Positions 56,740 through 64,000 of a stretch of 64,000 bases of DNA are shown here, piece after piece. The translations under genes were made by a program, and so were the position numbers. Under the pieces are notes generated by a model that was not told the origin of the DNA, ran no database searches, and worked only from the letters and a program-made list of their open reading frames with translations. The stretch lies in NCBI RefSeq assembly GCF_020523605.1, contig NZ_JAJAQI010000006.1, forward strand, positions 1 to 64,000, read 5' to 3'. The stretch's first letter is position 1. Each line of letters begins with the position of its first letter. The stretch comes from Roseicella aerolata. GTDB lineage: Bacteria > Pseudomonadota > Alphaproteobacteria > Acetobacterales > Acetobacteraceae.

Positions 56740-57813
56740 ATGACGGCGGGAGTGAGCGGCATGCGCGCCTCGGGCAAGGCTTTCGGTTCGCACGCCTCCG
56801 GCGTGACGGTCGAGACGGATGTGGCGGTGATCGGCGCGGGGCCCGTCGGCCTCTTCGCGGTCTTCGAATGCGGCATGCTGCGCATGCGCTGCGTCGTCAT
56901 CGACGCGCTGGACGCCATCGGCGGCCAGTGCAGCGCGCTCTATCCGGAGAAGCCGATCTTCGACATCCCCGCCCATCCGGCGATCGAGGGCGCGGAGCTG
57001 ATCGAGCGTCTCGAGGCGCAGGCGGCCCCCTTCACGCCGCTCTACCTGCTCGGCCGCCGCGTGGAGCGGCTGCGGGAGCTGGATGGCGAGTGGGAGCTCG
57101 GCACCAGCGCCGGCGACCATATCCGGGCCAAGGCGGTGATCCTGGCGGCTGGCGCCGGCGCCTTCGGCCCGAACCGCCCGCCGCTGGAGGGGCTGCACGG
57201 CTACGAGGCATCGGGCGCGGTGCGCTACCTGGTCTCCCGGCGGGAGGATTTCCGCGGCAAGCGGGTGGTGATCGCGGGCGGCGGCGACAGCGCGGTGGAC
57301 TGGGCGCTGTCGCTGAAGGAGGTCGCGGCGAAGGTCACGGTGGTGCACCGCCGGCCGAAATTCCGCGCGGCGCCCGAGAGTGCCGCACGCCTGGACCAGG
57401 CGGCGGCACGGGGCGAGGTGGAAATGGCCATCCCCTACCAGCTCCACGGGCTGGAGGGGGACGGCTCACGCCTCACGGGCGTCGTGCTCTCGACCCTCAA
57501 GGGCGAGACGAAGACCGTTCCGGCCGACTACCTGCTGCCCTTCTACGGTCTCTCGATGGAACTCGGCCCGATCGCGGAGTGGGGGCTGGGGCTGGAGCGC
57601 AGCCACATCGCCGTGACGCCCGCGACCTGCGAGACCAACCTGCCGGGCATCCATGCGGTCGGCGACATCGCCACCTATCCGGGGAAGCTGAAGCTGATCC
57701 TGCAGGGCTTCTCGGAGGCGGCGATGGCCGCGCATGCCATCCACCCGCGGGTCTTCCCGGGCGAGGCGCTGCATTTCGAGTACAGCACGACCAAGGGCGT
57801 CCCGGCGGGGTGA
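56740..57813 (+). CDS. ferredoxin/flavodoxin-NADP+ reductase (thioredoxin-reductase-like)
   Basis: This 357-aa flavoprotein has the FAD-binding AVIGAGPVGLFAVFECGML and NADP-binding VVIAGGGDSAVDWALSL. The C-terminal GIHAVGDIATYPGKLKLILQGFSEAAMAAH is the FAD ribityl region. It lacks a CxxC redox pair, and CSALYPEKPIFDIPAHP is typical of the YumC/TrxR-like FNR group rather than thioredoxin reductase. It moves electrons between NADPH and ferredoxin or flavodoxin. ATG 56740 follows GGAAGGA. Confidence 0.9.
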   Translation: MTAGVSGMRASGKAFGSHASGVTVETDVAVIGAGPVGLFAVFECGMLRMRCVVIDALDAIGGQCSALYPEKPIFDIPAHPAIEGAELIERLEAQAAPFTPLYLLGRRVERLRELDGEWELGTSAGDHIRAKAVILAAGAGAFGPNRPPLEGLHGYEASGAVRYLVSRREDFRGKRVVIAGGGDSAVDWALSLKEVAAKVTVVHRRPKFRAAPESAARLDQAAARGEVEMAIPYQLHGLEGDGSRLTGVVLSTLKGETKTVPADYLLPFYGLSMELGPIAEWGLGLERSHIAVTPATCETNLPGIHAVGDIATYPGKLKLILQGFSEAAMAAHAIHPRVFPGEALHFEYSTTKGVPAG

Positions 57814-58048
57814 TGCCGGCGGGGGCGTTCCCGGCCGAGGAGCGACGCCGCGAAACGTGACCCTGCCCCGGCGTGGGCGGGAGCGTTGTTGCGCGTGAAC
57901 GGTACGGCGCGGCAACTCCTCTCCGGCCAGCCGCCCGTGCTGCATCGGCGCGGATAGGCGGCGCGGCCGCCAACGGGCTCTCCGGCGGGAGGGGCCGGGA
58001 CGAGGCAGTCCGTACGCTGGCGCGACCTGGCCGGAGCGGAGATCGGCC

Positions 58049-58924
58049 ATGACCAGGATCTTCACCGCAAGCCTCACCGGACGGCAGGAGGTGCCGCCCA
58101 ACAACTCGGCGGCCAGCGGCGGCGGCATCGTCATCTGGGATGACGACGCCGACCGGGCGACCTACCAGTTCACCGCCAGGGGCCTGGATTTCGGGCCGGC
58201 CACCGGGACCGGGGCGCAGACGCCGTCCACCGCCGACGACGTCATCAGCATGCATTTCCACAGCCAGTTCCGCGGCGCGAATGGCGGCGTGGTCTTCGGG
58301 CAGATCAACCCCGCGCAGGATGCCGACGACCTCAGGATCACCCGCAATGACGACGGGTCCTGGACCATCGCCGGTGCCTGGGAACGGACCGACCCCGCCA
58401 CCATCCCGGTGACCGATTTCGCGGCGGTGCTGGACCTGACGCCGGCCGGCCTCGACATCCCGCTCTATTTCAACATCCACTCCACGGCCTTCCCGGCCGG
58501 CGAGATCCGTGGCCAGCTGGTCTCGGCCGGCACGGTGGGAAGCTCCATCCGGGACGGCTTCGACGCCGACTTCTACAAGCAGACCTACCCGGACGTGGCC
58601 GCGGCGGCGCTGTTCGGCATCAACCCAAGGCTGCACTTCGACAATATCGGCTGGAAGGAGGGGCGCGACCCGAATGCGCTCTTCGACACCTCCGGCTATC
58701 TCGAGACCTATCGGGACGTGGCGGAGGCGGGCGTGAACCCGCTGGACCACTACATCGCCCATGGCGCCGCGGAAGGGCGAGATCCCTCGCGCTACTTCGA
58801 CAGTTCCTCCTACCTCGCGGCCCATCCGGACGTCGCGGCGGCCGGGATGAACCCTCTCCAGCACTTCCTCATGCATGGCATCCAGGAAGGCCGGAACGCC
58901 TTCGCCGATGGTGTCTGGGGCTGA
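58049..58924 (+). CDS. CHRD-domain protein with three C-terminal tandem repeats
   Basis: This is a 291-aa protein. The N-terminal ~160 residues form a CHRD domain: TASLTGRQEVPPNNSAASGGG, MHFHSQFRGANGGVVFGQIN, YFNIHSTAFPAGEIRGQL. From about residue 170, three repeats of roughly 38 residues follow with the pattern FD...YL...PDVAxAGxNPLxHF...GxxEGRxP (for example DVAEAGVNPLDHYIAHGAAEGRDP). This repeat occurs in large alphaproteobacterial surface or secreted proteins. No classical signal peptide is visible, so type I or other unconventional secretion is possible. Function unknown. Confidence 0.8.
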   Translation: MTRIFTASLTGRQEVPPNNSAASGGGIVIWDDDADRATYQFTARGLDFGPATGTGAQTPSTADDVISMHFHSQFRGANGGVVFGQINPAQDADDLRITRNDDGSWTIAGAWERTDPATIPVTDFAAVLDLTPAGLDIPLYFNIHSTAFPAGEIRGQLVSAGTVGSSIRDGFDADFYKQTYPDVAAAALFGINPRLHFDNIGWKEGRDPNALFDTSGYLETYRDVAEAGVNPLDHYIAHGAAEGRDPSRYFDSSSYLAAHPDVAAAGMNPLQHFLMHGIQEGRNAFADGVWG

Positions 58925-58951
58925 ACGGGACCGGCGGGCATCCATCCGGGC

Positions 58952-58977
58952 GCAGGACATGCCGATGCATGTCCTGC
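58952..58977 (+). terminator. stem-loop after the CHRD gene
   Basis: GCAGGACATGC-CGAT-GCATGTCCTGC is a perfect 11-bp stem with a 4-nt loop, 27 bp downstream of the stop. There is no T-tract. The gap 58925-59349 holds two further dyads and no gene that I can support. Confidence 0.55.
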
Positions 58978-59249
58978 CTCAGACGCCGGCGGCCCTCCGG
59001 GCCTTGGCCGCGGCGCGCCTTCGCGCGCGGCCTGCCCCGCGGGCCGCAGGTCGGGACGTCATGAGCCAGGCATGACTCCTGGCCCGGAGCCGTCATCGGG
59101 GCTGACGCCGCTTGCATGAATACATCGGCATCTGCGCAGGACAGTATGAAACGCCACCTGAGTGGCTCCACTCAGGCGGCGCAGCCTGCTCGTCCGGGCA
59201 AAGGGCTGGAGTGCCCGGCGCGCATCACCCTGCGCGGCGGACCAGTCTA

Positions 59250-59287
59250 CAGCGGGTGGGCGTCCAGGACTGAACGCCCACCCGCTG
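59250..59287. terminator. 14-bp inverted repeat between convergent genes (bidirectional terminator candidate)
   Basis: CAGCGGGTGGGCGT and ACGCCCACCCGCTG pair perfectly over 14 bp with a 10-nt loop. On the plus strand CCCTTTGTTTTCC lies 4-16 nt beyond. A shorter dyad CCTGAGTGG-CT-CCACTCAGG sits at 59157-59176. Placement between the CHRD gene and the convergent gene at 59350 fits transcription termination. Confidence 0.5.
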
Positions 59288-59349
59288 GTGCCCTTTGTTT
59301 TCCGAGCAGAGTTTCGCTCCCAGGCGTCCACGCCCATCCACGATCTGCT

Positions 59350-59748
59350 CTAGGCTTCCATCCCGCCATGCTTACGCAGCAGCCCGTCCAGCCGCTCGCG
59401 GTCCGCGCGCGGAACCTCCAGCCGCATGGTCACCCGGTCATCGTCCAGGTCGATCTCGGCACAGCGCCGGTCGATCGGTCCCTCCCGCACCGCGGCCTCC
59501 AGCGCCAGCTTGGCGGTCTCGCTGTCCGGGAAGCGCAGGGAGAGCGTGACGCCGTCATCGCAGGGCGCGGGCTTCGAGCCCTTCGGGTCCATCATCGATT
59601 CGGGCGGCACGGCGCGGGAGCCCTGGTCGGTGGTGTAGGCGACCGGATCGCTCGCCGGGAAGGTCTGCTCCACGCCGGATTCCACATTGGCATCGGAGGT
59701 GTTCTCGGGATGCTCGGTGCCCTTCGGGTTGCGCGTCTGGGTGGCCAT
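59350..59748 (-). CDS. hypothetical acidic protein (132 aa)
   Basis: This 132-aa protein has a hydrophilic, low-complexity N-terminal half (MATQTRNPKGTEHPENTSDAN, then EQTFPASDPVAYT). A structured C-terminal half follows (GVTLSLRFPDSETAKLALEAAVREGPIDRRCAEIDLDDDRVTMRLEV). The segment SGVEQTFPASDPVA recurs in small stress-related alphaproteobacterial proteins, but no function is assigned. The start is at ATG 59748; longer open frames upstream overlap the acetyltransferase and are shadows. Confidence 0.65.
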   Translation of the reverse strand: MATQTRNPKGTEHPENTSDANVESGVEQTFPASDPVAYTTDQGSRAVPPESMMDPKGSKPAPCDDGVTLSLRFPDSETAKLALEAAVREGPIDRRCAEIDLDDDRVTMRLEVPRADRERLDGLLRKHGGMEA

Positions 59749-59846
59749 GGTTGAGGTGTCCCTCTCCTCTCGGGTCCCTCGAACGCATGGCGGAAGGATG
59801 GGTTCGCCCCGGATGTTGCGCTGGCGGCGAGATGGGAGGGCGGCGG

Positions 59847-60305
59847 ATGCGGATCGAGCGCTGCGACGGGGCGGGGCTGGCGGACTGGGTGGCGCTGCGC
59901 CAGGTGCTCTGGCCGGAGGGCGGCGCGGCGGAGCACCGTGCGGAGGCCGAGGCGCTGCTCGCCCGCCCGGAGGAGGCGGTGGCCTTCCTGGCACGCGACC
60001 CGGCCGGCGCCGCCATCGGCTTCGCCGAGGCCCGGCTGCGGCGGGACCCTGTGAATGGCTGCGCGACCTCGCCGGTCGCCTTTCTGGAAGGCATTCTCGT
60101 GCTGCCGGGCTGGCGCCGGCGCGGCCTCGCCCGCGCGCTCTCCGGGGCGGTCGAGGCCTGGGCGCTGTCGCTGGGCTGTGCCGAACTGGCCTCGGACGCG
60201 CTGCTCGACAATGCGGCCTCGCACCGGATGCACCGCGCCCTACGCTTCGAGGAGACGGAGCGAGTGGTGTTCTACCGGAAGGCGCTGGCGCCGCGTCCCG
60301 GTTGA
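59847..60305 (+). CDS. AAC(6')-type aminoglycoside 6'-N-acetyltransferase
   Basis: This 152-aa GNAT protein closely follows the chromosomal AAC(6')-I pattern. It shows WVALRQVLWPEG near the N-terminus, AIGFAEARLRRDPVNGCATSPVAFLEGILVLPGWRRRGLARAL (acceptor region plus acetyl-CoA-binding R/Q-x-x-G-x-A/G), ELASDALLDNAASHRMHRALRFEETERVVFYRK. These enzymes transfer acetyl from acetyl-CoA to the 6'-amino group of kanamycin, tobramycin or amikacin. ATG 59847 is preceded by GGAGGGCGG. There is no sign of an integron or transposon, so it looks like a native chromosomal gene; expression and resistance phenotype cannot be inferred. Confidence 0.85.
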   Translation: MRIERCDGAGLADWVALRQVLWPEGGAAEHRAEAEALLARPEEAVAFLARDPAGAAIGFAEARLRRDPVNGCATSPVAFLEGILVLPGWRRRGLARALSGAVEAWALSLGCAELASDALLDNAASHRMHRALRFEETERVVFYRKALAPRPG

Positions 60306-60385
60306 CGCCGCGCCGGCAGGCCCCGGTCAGTTCCCGGCAGCCTGCCCGGGTTGCGGGCCAGCCATCCCAGGGCCTCCCTGGGGGC

Positions 60386-61429
60386 TCAGGCCGCCAGCCC
60401 CTCCAGCGGCCAGCGCGGCCGCGGCGCATGGCCGAGTTCGTCGGTGAGCCCGAGCCGCAGCCGTTCCACCCCCGCCCAGGCCACCATCACCGCATTGTCG
60501 GTGCAGAGCCGGATGGGTGGCGCCACCAGCGGCAGCCCGCGTTTCGCCGCGGCGGCCGAGAGCGCGCCGCGCACCGCCTGGTTGGCGGCGACGCCGCCGG
60601 CCACCACCATCGCGGTCGCCTCCGGCAGCATGGCCAGCGCATGCTTCGCCCGGTCGGCCAGCACCGCGGCGACCGCGGCCTGGAAGGCGGCGGCGATGTC
60701 CGCCTTGTCCTGGTCGGAAGGCGCGCCGCCCGGGCAGCGCGCGACGGCATGGGCGACGGCGGTCTTGAGGCCGGACCAGGAGAAGTCGCAGCCCGGCCGG
60801 CCCAGCAGGGGGCGGGGCAGCGGGATGCGCGCCGGATTACCGGCCTTGGCGAGCCGTTCCAACGCCGGCCCGCCTGGCCAGGGCAGGCCGAGCAGCTTGG
60901 CCGCCTTGTCGAAGGCCTCCCCCACCGCGTCGTCGAGGGTGGTGCCTAGCCGGCGGTAGCGCCCCACCCCTTCCACCGCGACGCACTGGCAATGCCCGCC
61001 CGAGAGCAGCAGCAGCAGGTAGGGGAAGCGCACCGGCGTCTCCACCACCCCGGGCAGGGTCGCGGTCAGGGCATGCGCCTCCAGGTGGTTCACCGCGACG
61101 AAGGGCAGGCCATGCGCCAGCGCGATCCCCTTGCCGAGGGTGCTGCCGACGATCAGCCCGCCGATCAGCCCGGGGCCGGAGGTGGCGGCGATGCCCGCCA
61201 ATTGGGAGAATTCCAGCCCGGCCTTCTCCATCACCTGGGCCACCAGCCGCGGCAGATGCTCCAGATGCGCGCGCGCCGCGATCTCCGGCACCACGCCGCC
61301 ATAGGGGGAGTGCTCCTTCTCCTGGCTCAGCACCGCCTCGGCCAGGATGGTGCCGTCGGCGCGGAGCACGGCCGCGGCAGTCTCGTCGCAGCTCGATTCC
61401 AGCCCCAGCACTGCGGCTTCCGTGTCCAT
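60386..61429 (-). CDS. tsaD: tRNA N6-adenosine threonylcarbamoyltransferase TsaD
   Basis: This 347-aa ASKHA-fold enzyme transfers the threonylcarbamoyl group to A37. ATP-binding [14 protein letters not shown] is at the N-terminus, metal-binding [14 protein letters not shown] has the paired His, and [37 protein letters not shown] is conserved. The gene is divergent from hemC across 41 bp, so the two promoters must overlap. TsaE is at 55355. Confidence 0.97.
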   Translation of the reverse strand: MDTEAAVLGLESSCDETAAAVLRADGTILAEAVLSQEKEHSPYGGVVPEIAARAHLEHLPRLVAQVMEKAGLEFSQLAGIAATSGPGLIGGLIVGSTLGKGIALAHGLPFVAVNHLEAHALTATLPGVVETPVRFPYLLLLLSGGHCQCVAVEGVGRYRRLGTTLDDAVGEAFDKAAKLLGLPWPGGPALERLAKAGNPARIPLPRPLLGRPGCDFSWSGLKTAVAHAVARCPGGAPSDQDKADIAAAFQAAVAAVLADRAKHALAMLPEATAMVVAGGVAANQAVRGALSAAAAKRGLPLVAPPIRLCTDNAVMVAWAGVERLRLGLTDELGHAPRPRWPLEGLAA

Positions 61430-61470
61430 CCAGCCTTCCTCATCCCCGGTCGCGGTTCTAAGACAGCGCC

Positions 61471-62460
61471 ATGCCTTCCGGCCACCACCATGCCGCGGTC
61501 CCGCGCCACGGCCGTCTCCTGCCGCTCCGGGTCGGTACCCGCGGCTCGCCCCTCGCGCTCTGGCAGACGCGGCATTTCCTGTCGATCGTCACCGAGCTCT
61601 GCCCCGTGCTGCGCGCCGCGCAGGCCTTCGAGGAACATGTGATCGCCACCTCCGGCGATCGCATCCTCGACCGGCGCCTGGCGGATATCGGCGGCAAGGG
61701 CCTCTTCGCCAAGGAGATCCATGAAGCCCTGCTGGACGGCCGCGTCGATTTCGCGGTCCACAGCCTGAAGGACCTCGAGACCGAGATGCCGCCCGGCATC
61801 GTGCTGGCCTGCACCCTGCGCCGGGAGGATGCGCGGGATGCCATCATCCTCGGCGCGGGCTGCGCGGAGCCGGATTCGGCCGACCCCTATGCCTGCCTGC
61901 CCGCCGGGGCGGTCATCGGCACCGCCTCCGTCCGGCGGCAGAGCCAGATCCTCTTCGCCCGGCCGGATCTGCGCTGCGCCATGATCCGCGGCAATGTCCA
62001 GACACGCCTGTCCCGCGTCCGCGGCGGGGAGTTCGCCGCCAGCCTGCTGGCGCTGGCCGGCCTCCGCCGCCTGGGGCTGGAGGGCGAGGCGGCGGTGGTG
62101 CTGGACCCCGAATCCATGGTCCCCGCCGCCGGACAGGGCATCGTCGGCATCACGGTCCGCGAATCGGACGTGGAACTGTGCGAGCTGCTCTCGGCCATCG
62201 AGGACCGGGAGGCAGCGGCGGTCAGCCGGGCGGAGCGCGCCTTCCTGGCGGCCCTGGACGGTTCCTGCCGCACCCCGATCGGGGGCCATGCCCGCCTGCT
62301 GCCGAATGGCGACCTGCACCTGACCGGGCTGGTCGCCCGGCCGGATGGCAGCTTCCTGCTGAAGCGCGCCGCGACCGGCCCGGCGGCCGATGCGGCGCGG
62401 CTGGGTGCCGAACTCGGCCGCAGCCTGCGGGCCGACAGCCCCGCCGACCTCTTCGCCTGA
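61471..62460 (+). CDS. hemC: hydroxymethylbilane synthase (porphobilinogen deaminase)
   Basis: This 329-aa cytosolic enzyme joins four porphobilinogens into hydroxymethylbilane. It has [72 protein letters not shown] and the dipyrromethane-cofactor Cys in [13 protein letters not shown]. The N-terminal 15 or so residues are a variable extension. hemD follows after 4 nt. Confidence 0.97.
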   Translation: MPSGHHHAAVPRHGRLLPLRVGTRGSPLALWQTRHFLSIVTELCPVLRAAQAFEEHVIATSGDRILDRRLADIGGKGLFAKEIHEALLDGRVDFAVHSLKDLETEMPPGIVLACTLRREDARDAIILGAGCAEPDSADPYACLPAGAVIGTASVRRQSQILFARPDLRCAMIRGNVQTRLSRVRGGEFAASLLALAGLRRLGLEGEAAVVLDPESMVPAAGQGIVGITVRESDVELCELLSAIEDREAAAVSRAERAFLAALDGSCRTPIGGHARLLPNGDLHLTGLVARPDGSFLLKRAATGPAADAARLGAELGRSLRADSPADLFA

Positions 62461-62464
62461 CGCC

Positions 62465-63199
62465 GTGGCGGCGGAGGCACCCGGGGTCCTGATCACCCGG
62501 CCGGAGCCGGGCGCGGCCGAGACCGCGCGCCGCGTCGCCGCGCTCGGCTGGCGGCCGGTCCCGGCGCCGGCGCTGGTGCTGGCACCGCGCCCCGTCCCCC
62601 TGCCGCCGGCCAGGGTCCTGCGGCCGGTCCAGGCGTTGCTGCTCACCAGCCGCGCCGCCGCCCGCGCCCTGCCCCCCACGGACATCCCGGTGCTGGCGGT
62701 GGGGGAGGCGACGGCGGCCGAGGCCCGCGCCCGCGGCTTCCCGCGGGTGGAGGCCGCCGCCGGCGACGCCGCGGCGCTGGCCGAGCATGCCGCGCGGCGA
62801 CTCGACCCAGCGGCGGGGCCGCTGCTGCTGGCGGTGGGGGAGGGCTATGGGGCGGAGTTGGCGGCGGATCTCCGCGCCCGCGGCTTCCGGGTGATCCGGC
62901 GCGTCGCCTATGTCGCCCGGCCGGCCACCACCCTGCCGGCGGAAGCCAGCGCGGCCCTGCAACAAGATGGTGAGGTCGTTGCCGCGCTGTTCTTCTCGCC
63001 CCGTTCGGCCCGCTGTGCCATCTCCCTCATCAAGGCGTCCGGCCACGCGGCGACCGCGGCGGGGATGGAAGCGTTGGCGATCAGTCCCAGGGTGGCCGAG
63101 GCGGCGACCCGGGCCCTCGCACCCCTGGCCTGGCGCGCGGTGCGAGTCGCCGACCGGCCGGACCAGGACGCATTGTTGGCATTGCTCGGTCCCAGATAG
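62465..63199 (+). CDS. hemD: uroporphyrinogen-III synthase
   Basis: This 244-aa enzyme cyclises hydroxymethylbilane with D-ring inversion. The sequence is weakly conserved as usual, but VLITRPEPGAAETARRVAALGWRPV and ALLLTSRAAARALP match the family. LFFSPRSARCAISLIKASG and the final ADRPDQDALLALLG also match, and position after hemC is decisive. GTG 62465 gives the normal N-terminus; an in-frame extension back to 62390 overlaps hemC. Confidence 0.9.
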   Translation: MAAEAPGVLITRPEPGAAETARRVAALGWRPVPAPALVLAPRPVPLPPARVLRPVQALLLTSRAAARALPPTDIPVLAVGEATAAEARARGFPRVEAAAGDAAALAEHAARRLDPAAGPLLLAVGEGYGAELAADLRARGFRVIRRVAYVARPATTLPAEASAALQQDGEVVAALFFSPRSARCAISLIKASGHAATAAGMEALAISPRVAEAATRALAPLAWRAVRVADRPDQDALLALLGPR

Positions 63200-63208
63200 G
63201 CTGCACGC

Positions 63209-64000
63209 ATGAGCGAGACACCCGAGAAACCCGCCAGCGACACTCCGCCGGCCCCCCGCAACTCCCCGCTGGCGCCGCCGGCGCCGCGCCGGCTCGACCC
63301 GGCGGCCATCATGATCGGCGTCGGCGGCGTGGTGCTGCTGCTGGCGGTCTGGTGGCTGCTGACCACGCCGCGCTCGACCACCGAGGCGGCCGTCGATCCG
63401 GCGCGCGTGGCGCAGCTGGAACAGCGGCTCGGCACGCTGGAGGGCGTGCGGGGCGAGCTCGGCACGGTCACCGGCCGCCTCGGCGCCCTCTCCGCGGTCG
63501 AGGGCCGCGTGCAGGCGCTCGAATCGCGGCCCGCGCCGGCCATCCCCGACCTCCGGCCGCTGGAGGGACAGATCGCGGCGCTCAACGAGCGCATCGCGGC
63601 GAATGACCGCCGGCTGCAGGCGCTGGACGCCCGCCCGGCCTTCGATCCCGCCACGGTCGCGTCACGCTCCGCGCTCGATGCGCTCGGCACCCGTCTCGAC
63701 CGGATGGGTGAGCGGATCGAGCAGACCACCGCCCGCGTGCAGCAGCAGGAGGCGGAGCTGAACCGCCGGCTGCAGGAGCAGCAGCAGGCCGTGACGCAGC
63801 GCCTGCAGGACGCGCAGCAATCCGTCTCCCAGCGCCTGCAGGAGGCGCAGCGCAGCGGCGAGCAGCGCGAGCAGTCTGCCCAGCAGGCGGCCACGCAGCG
63901 CCTGCAGGCGCTGGAGGAGCAGACCCAGCGGCGCCTGCAGGGGCTGGAGTCCTCGCTGACGCAGCGCATGGCGGCGCTGGAGGAGGCGCAGCAGAAGATG
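63209..64000 (+). CDS. mitofilin/Mic60-like inner-membrane coiled-coil protein (truncated by window end)
   Basis: At least 264 residues are visible; the frame is still open at the edge. A Pro-rich N-terminal tail (about 30 residues) precedes one membrane span (IMIGVGGVVLLLAVWWLL, residues about 35-52). A long periplasmic coiled coil rich in Gln, Glu and Arg follows (LEQRLGTLEGVRGELG, LQEQQQAVTQRLQDAQQ). Alphaproteobacterial Mic60 homologues have this layout and are encoded next to heme genes; they shape intracytoplasmic or inner membranes. The C-terminal mitofilin signature would be outside the window, so the name is provisional. Confidence 0.7.
   Translation, partial: MSETPEKPASDTPPAPRNSPLAPPAPRRLDPAAIMIGVGGVVLLLAVWWLLTTPRSTTEAAVDPARVAQLEQRLGTLEGVRGELGTVTGRLGALSAVEGRVQALESRPAPAIPDLRPLEGQIAALNERIAANDRRLQALDARPAFDPATVASRSALDALGTRLDRMGERIEQTTARVQQQEAELNRRLQEQQQAVTQRLQDAQQSVSQRLQEAQRSGEQREQSAQQAATQRLQALEEQTQRRLQGLESSLTQRMAALEEAQQKM

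Overview
The window is GC-rich DNA from an alphaproteobacterium. The gene order (tuf-trnW-secE-nusG-rplKAJL-rpoBC-rpsLG-tuf-S10-spc-alpha) and a coiled-coil membrane protein directly after hemD fit the class. The GC content and the composition of the hypothetical proteins suggest a Rhodospirillales/Acetobacteraceae (Roseomonas-like) host. The family assignment is inference; no rRNA is present to settle it.

Layout. 1-5.6 kb: the end of a ManC-type mannose-1-phosphate guanylyltransferase, a tiny membrane protein, a complete sulfate/thiosulfate ABC importer (sbp-cysT-cysW-cysA, overlapping frames) and an M48-type metallopeptidase lipoprotein. 5.64-16.02 kb: a 10.3-kb integrative element in a tRNA-Thr(UGU) gene, bounded by an exact 50-bp direct repeat. 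It carries a tyrosine integrase, a leftward set of small early genes with an AlpA/HTH_17-like protein, a primase-helicase, and a rightward module with a putative small terminase and a large terminase split into ATPase and nuclease frames. It has no portal, capsid or tail gene, so it looks like a phage satellite or a severely reduced prophage. The integrase and a secreted-protein gene carry frameshifts, and the terminase has an in-frame TGA, so the element may be decaying. 16.0-20.1 kb: a multi-TM glycosyltransferase-like protein whose last codons lie inside the right att repeat, a small protein, a 2-keto-4-pentenoate hydratase-family enzyme and the SpoU-family rRNA methyltransferase RlmB.

20.1-54.3 kb is the main transcription/translation cluster: tRNA-Tyr, tRNA-Gly, tuf, a glycosyltransferase-like gene, tRNA-Trp, secE, nusG, a Bug/TctC-type binding protein, rplK, rplA, rplJ, rplL, rpoB, rpoC, rpsL, rpsG, a second tuf, then rpsJ through rplO, secY, adk, rpsM, rpsK, rpoA and rplQ. 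The two tuf genes differ at a single base within the coding frame, and fusA is absent from its usual place between rpsG and tuf. Five well-formed sigma70-type promoters and several intrinsic terminators divide the cluster into transcription units.

54.3-64 kb: an AmgK-like kinase and tsaE (translationally coupled), a SAM methyltransferase, a YumC-type ferredoxin/flavodoxin-NADP reductase, a CHRD-domain protein with C-terminal repeats, a small hypothetical protein, a chromosomal AAC(6')-type aminoglycoside acetyltransferase, and the divergent tsaD / hemC-hemD pair followed by a truncated mitofilin (Mic60)-like gene that runs off the window end.

No CRISPR array, rRNA operon or insertion sequence was seen.
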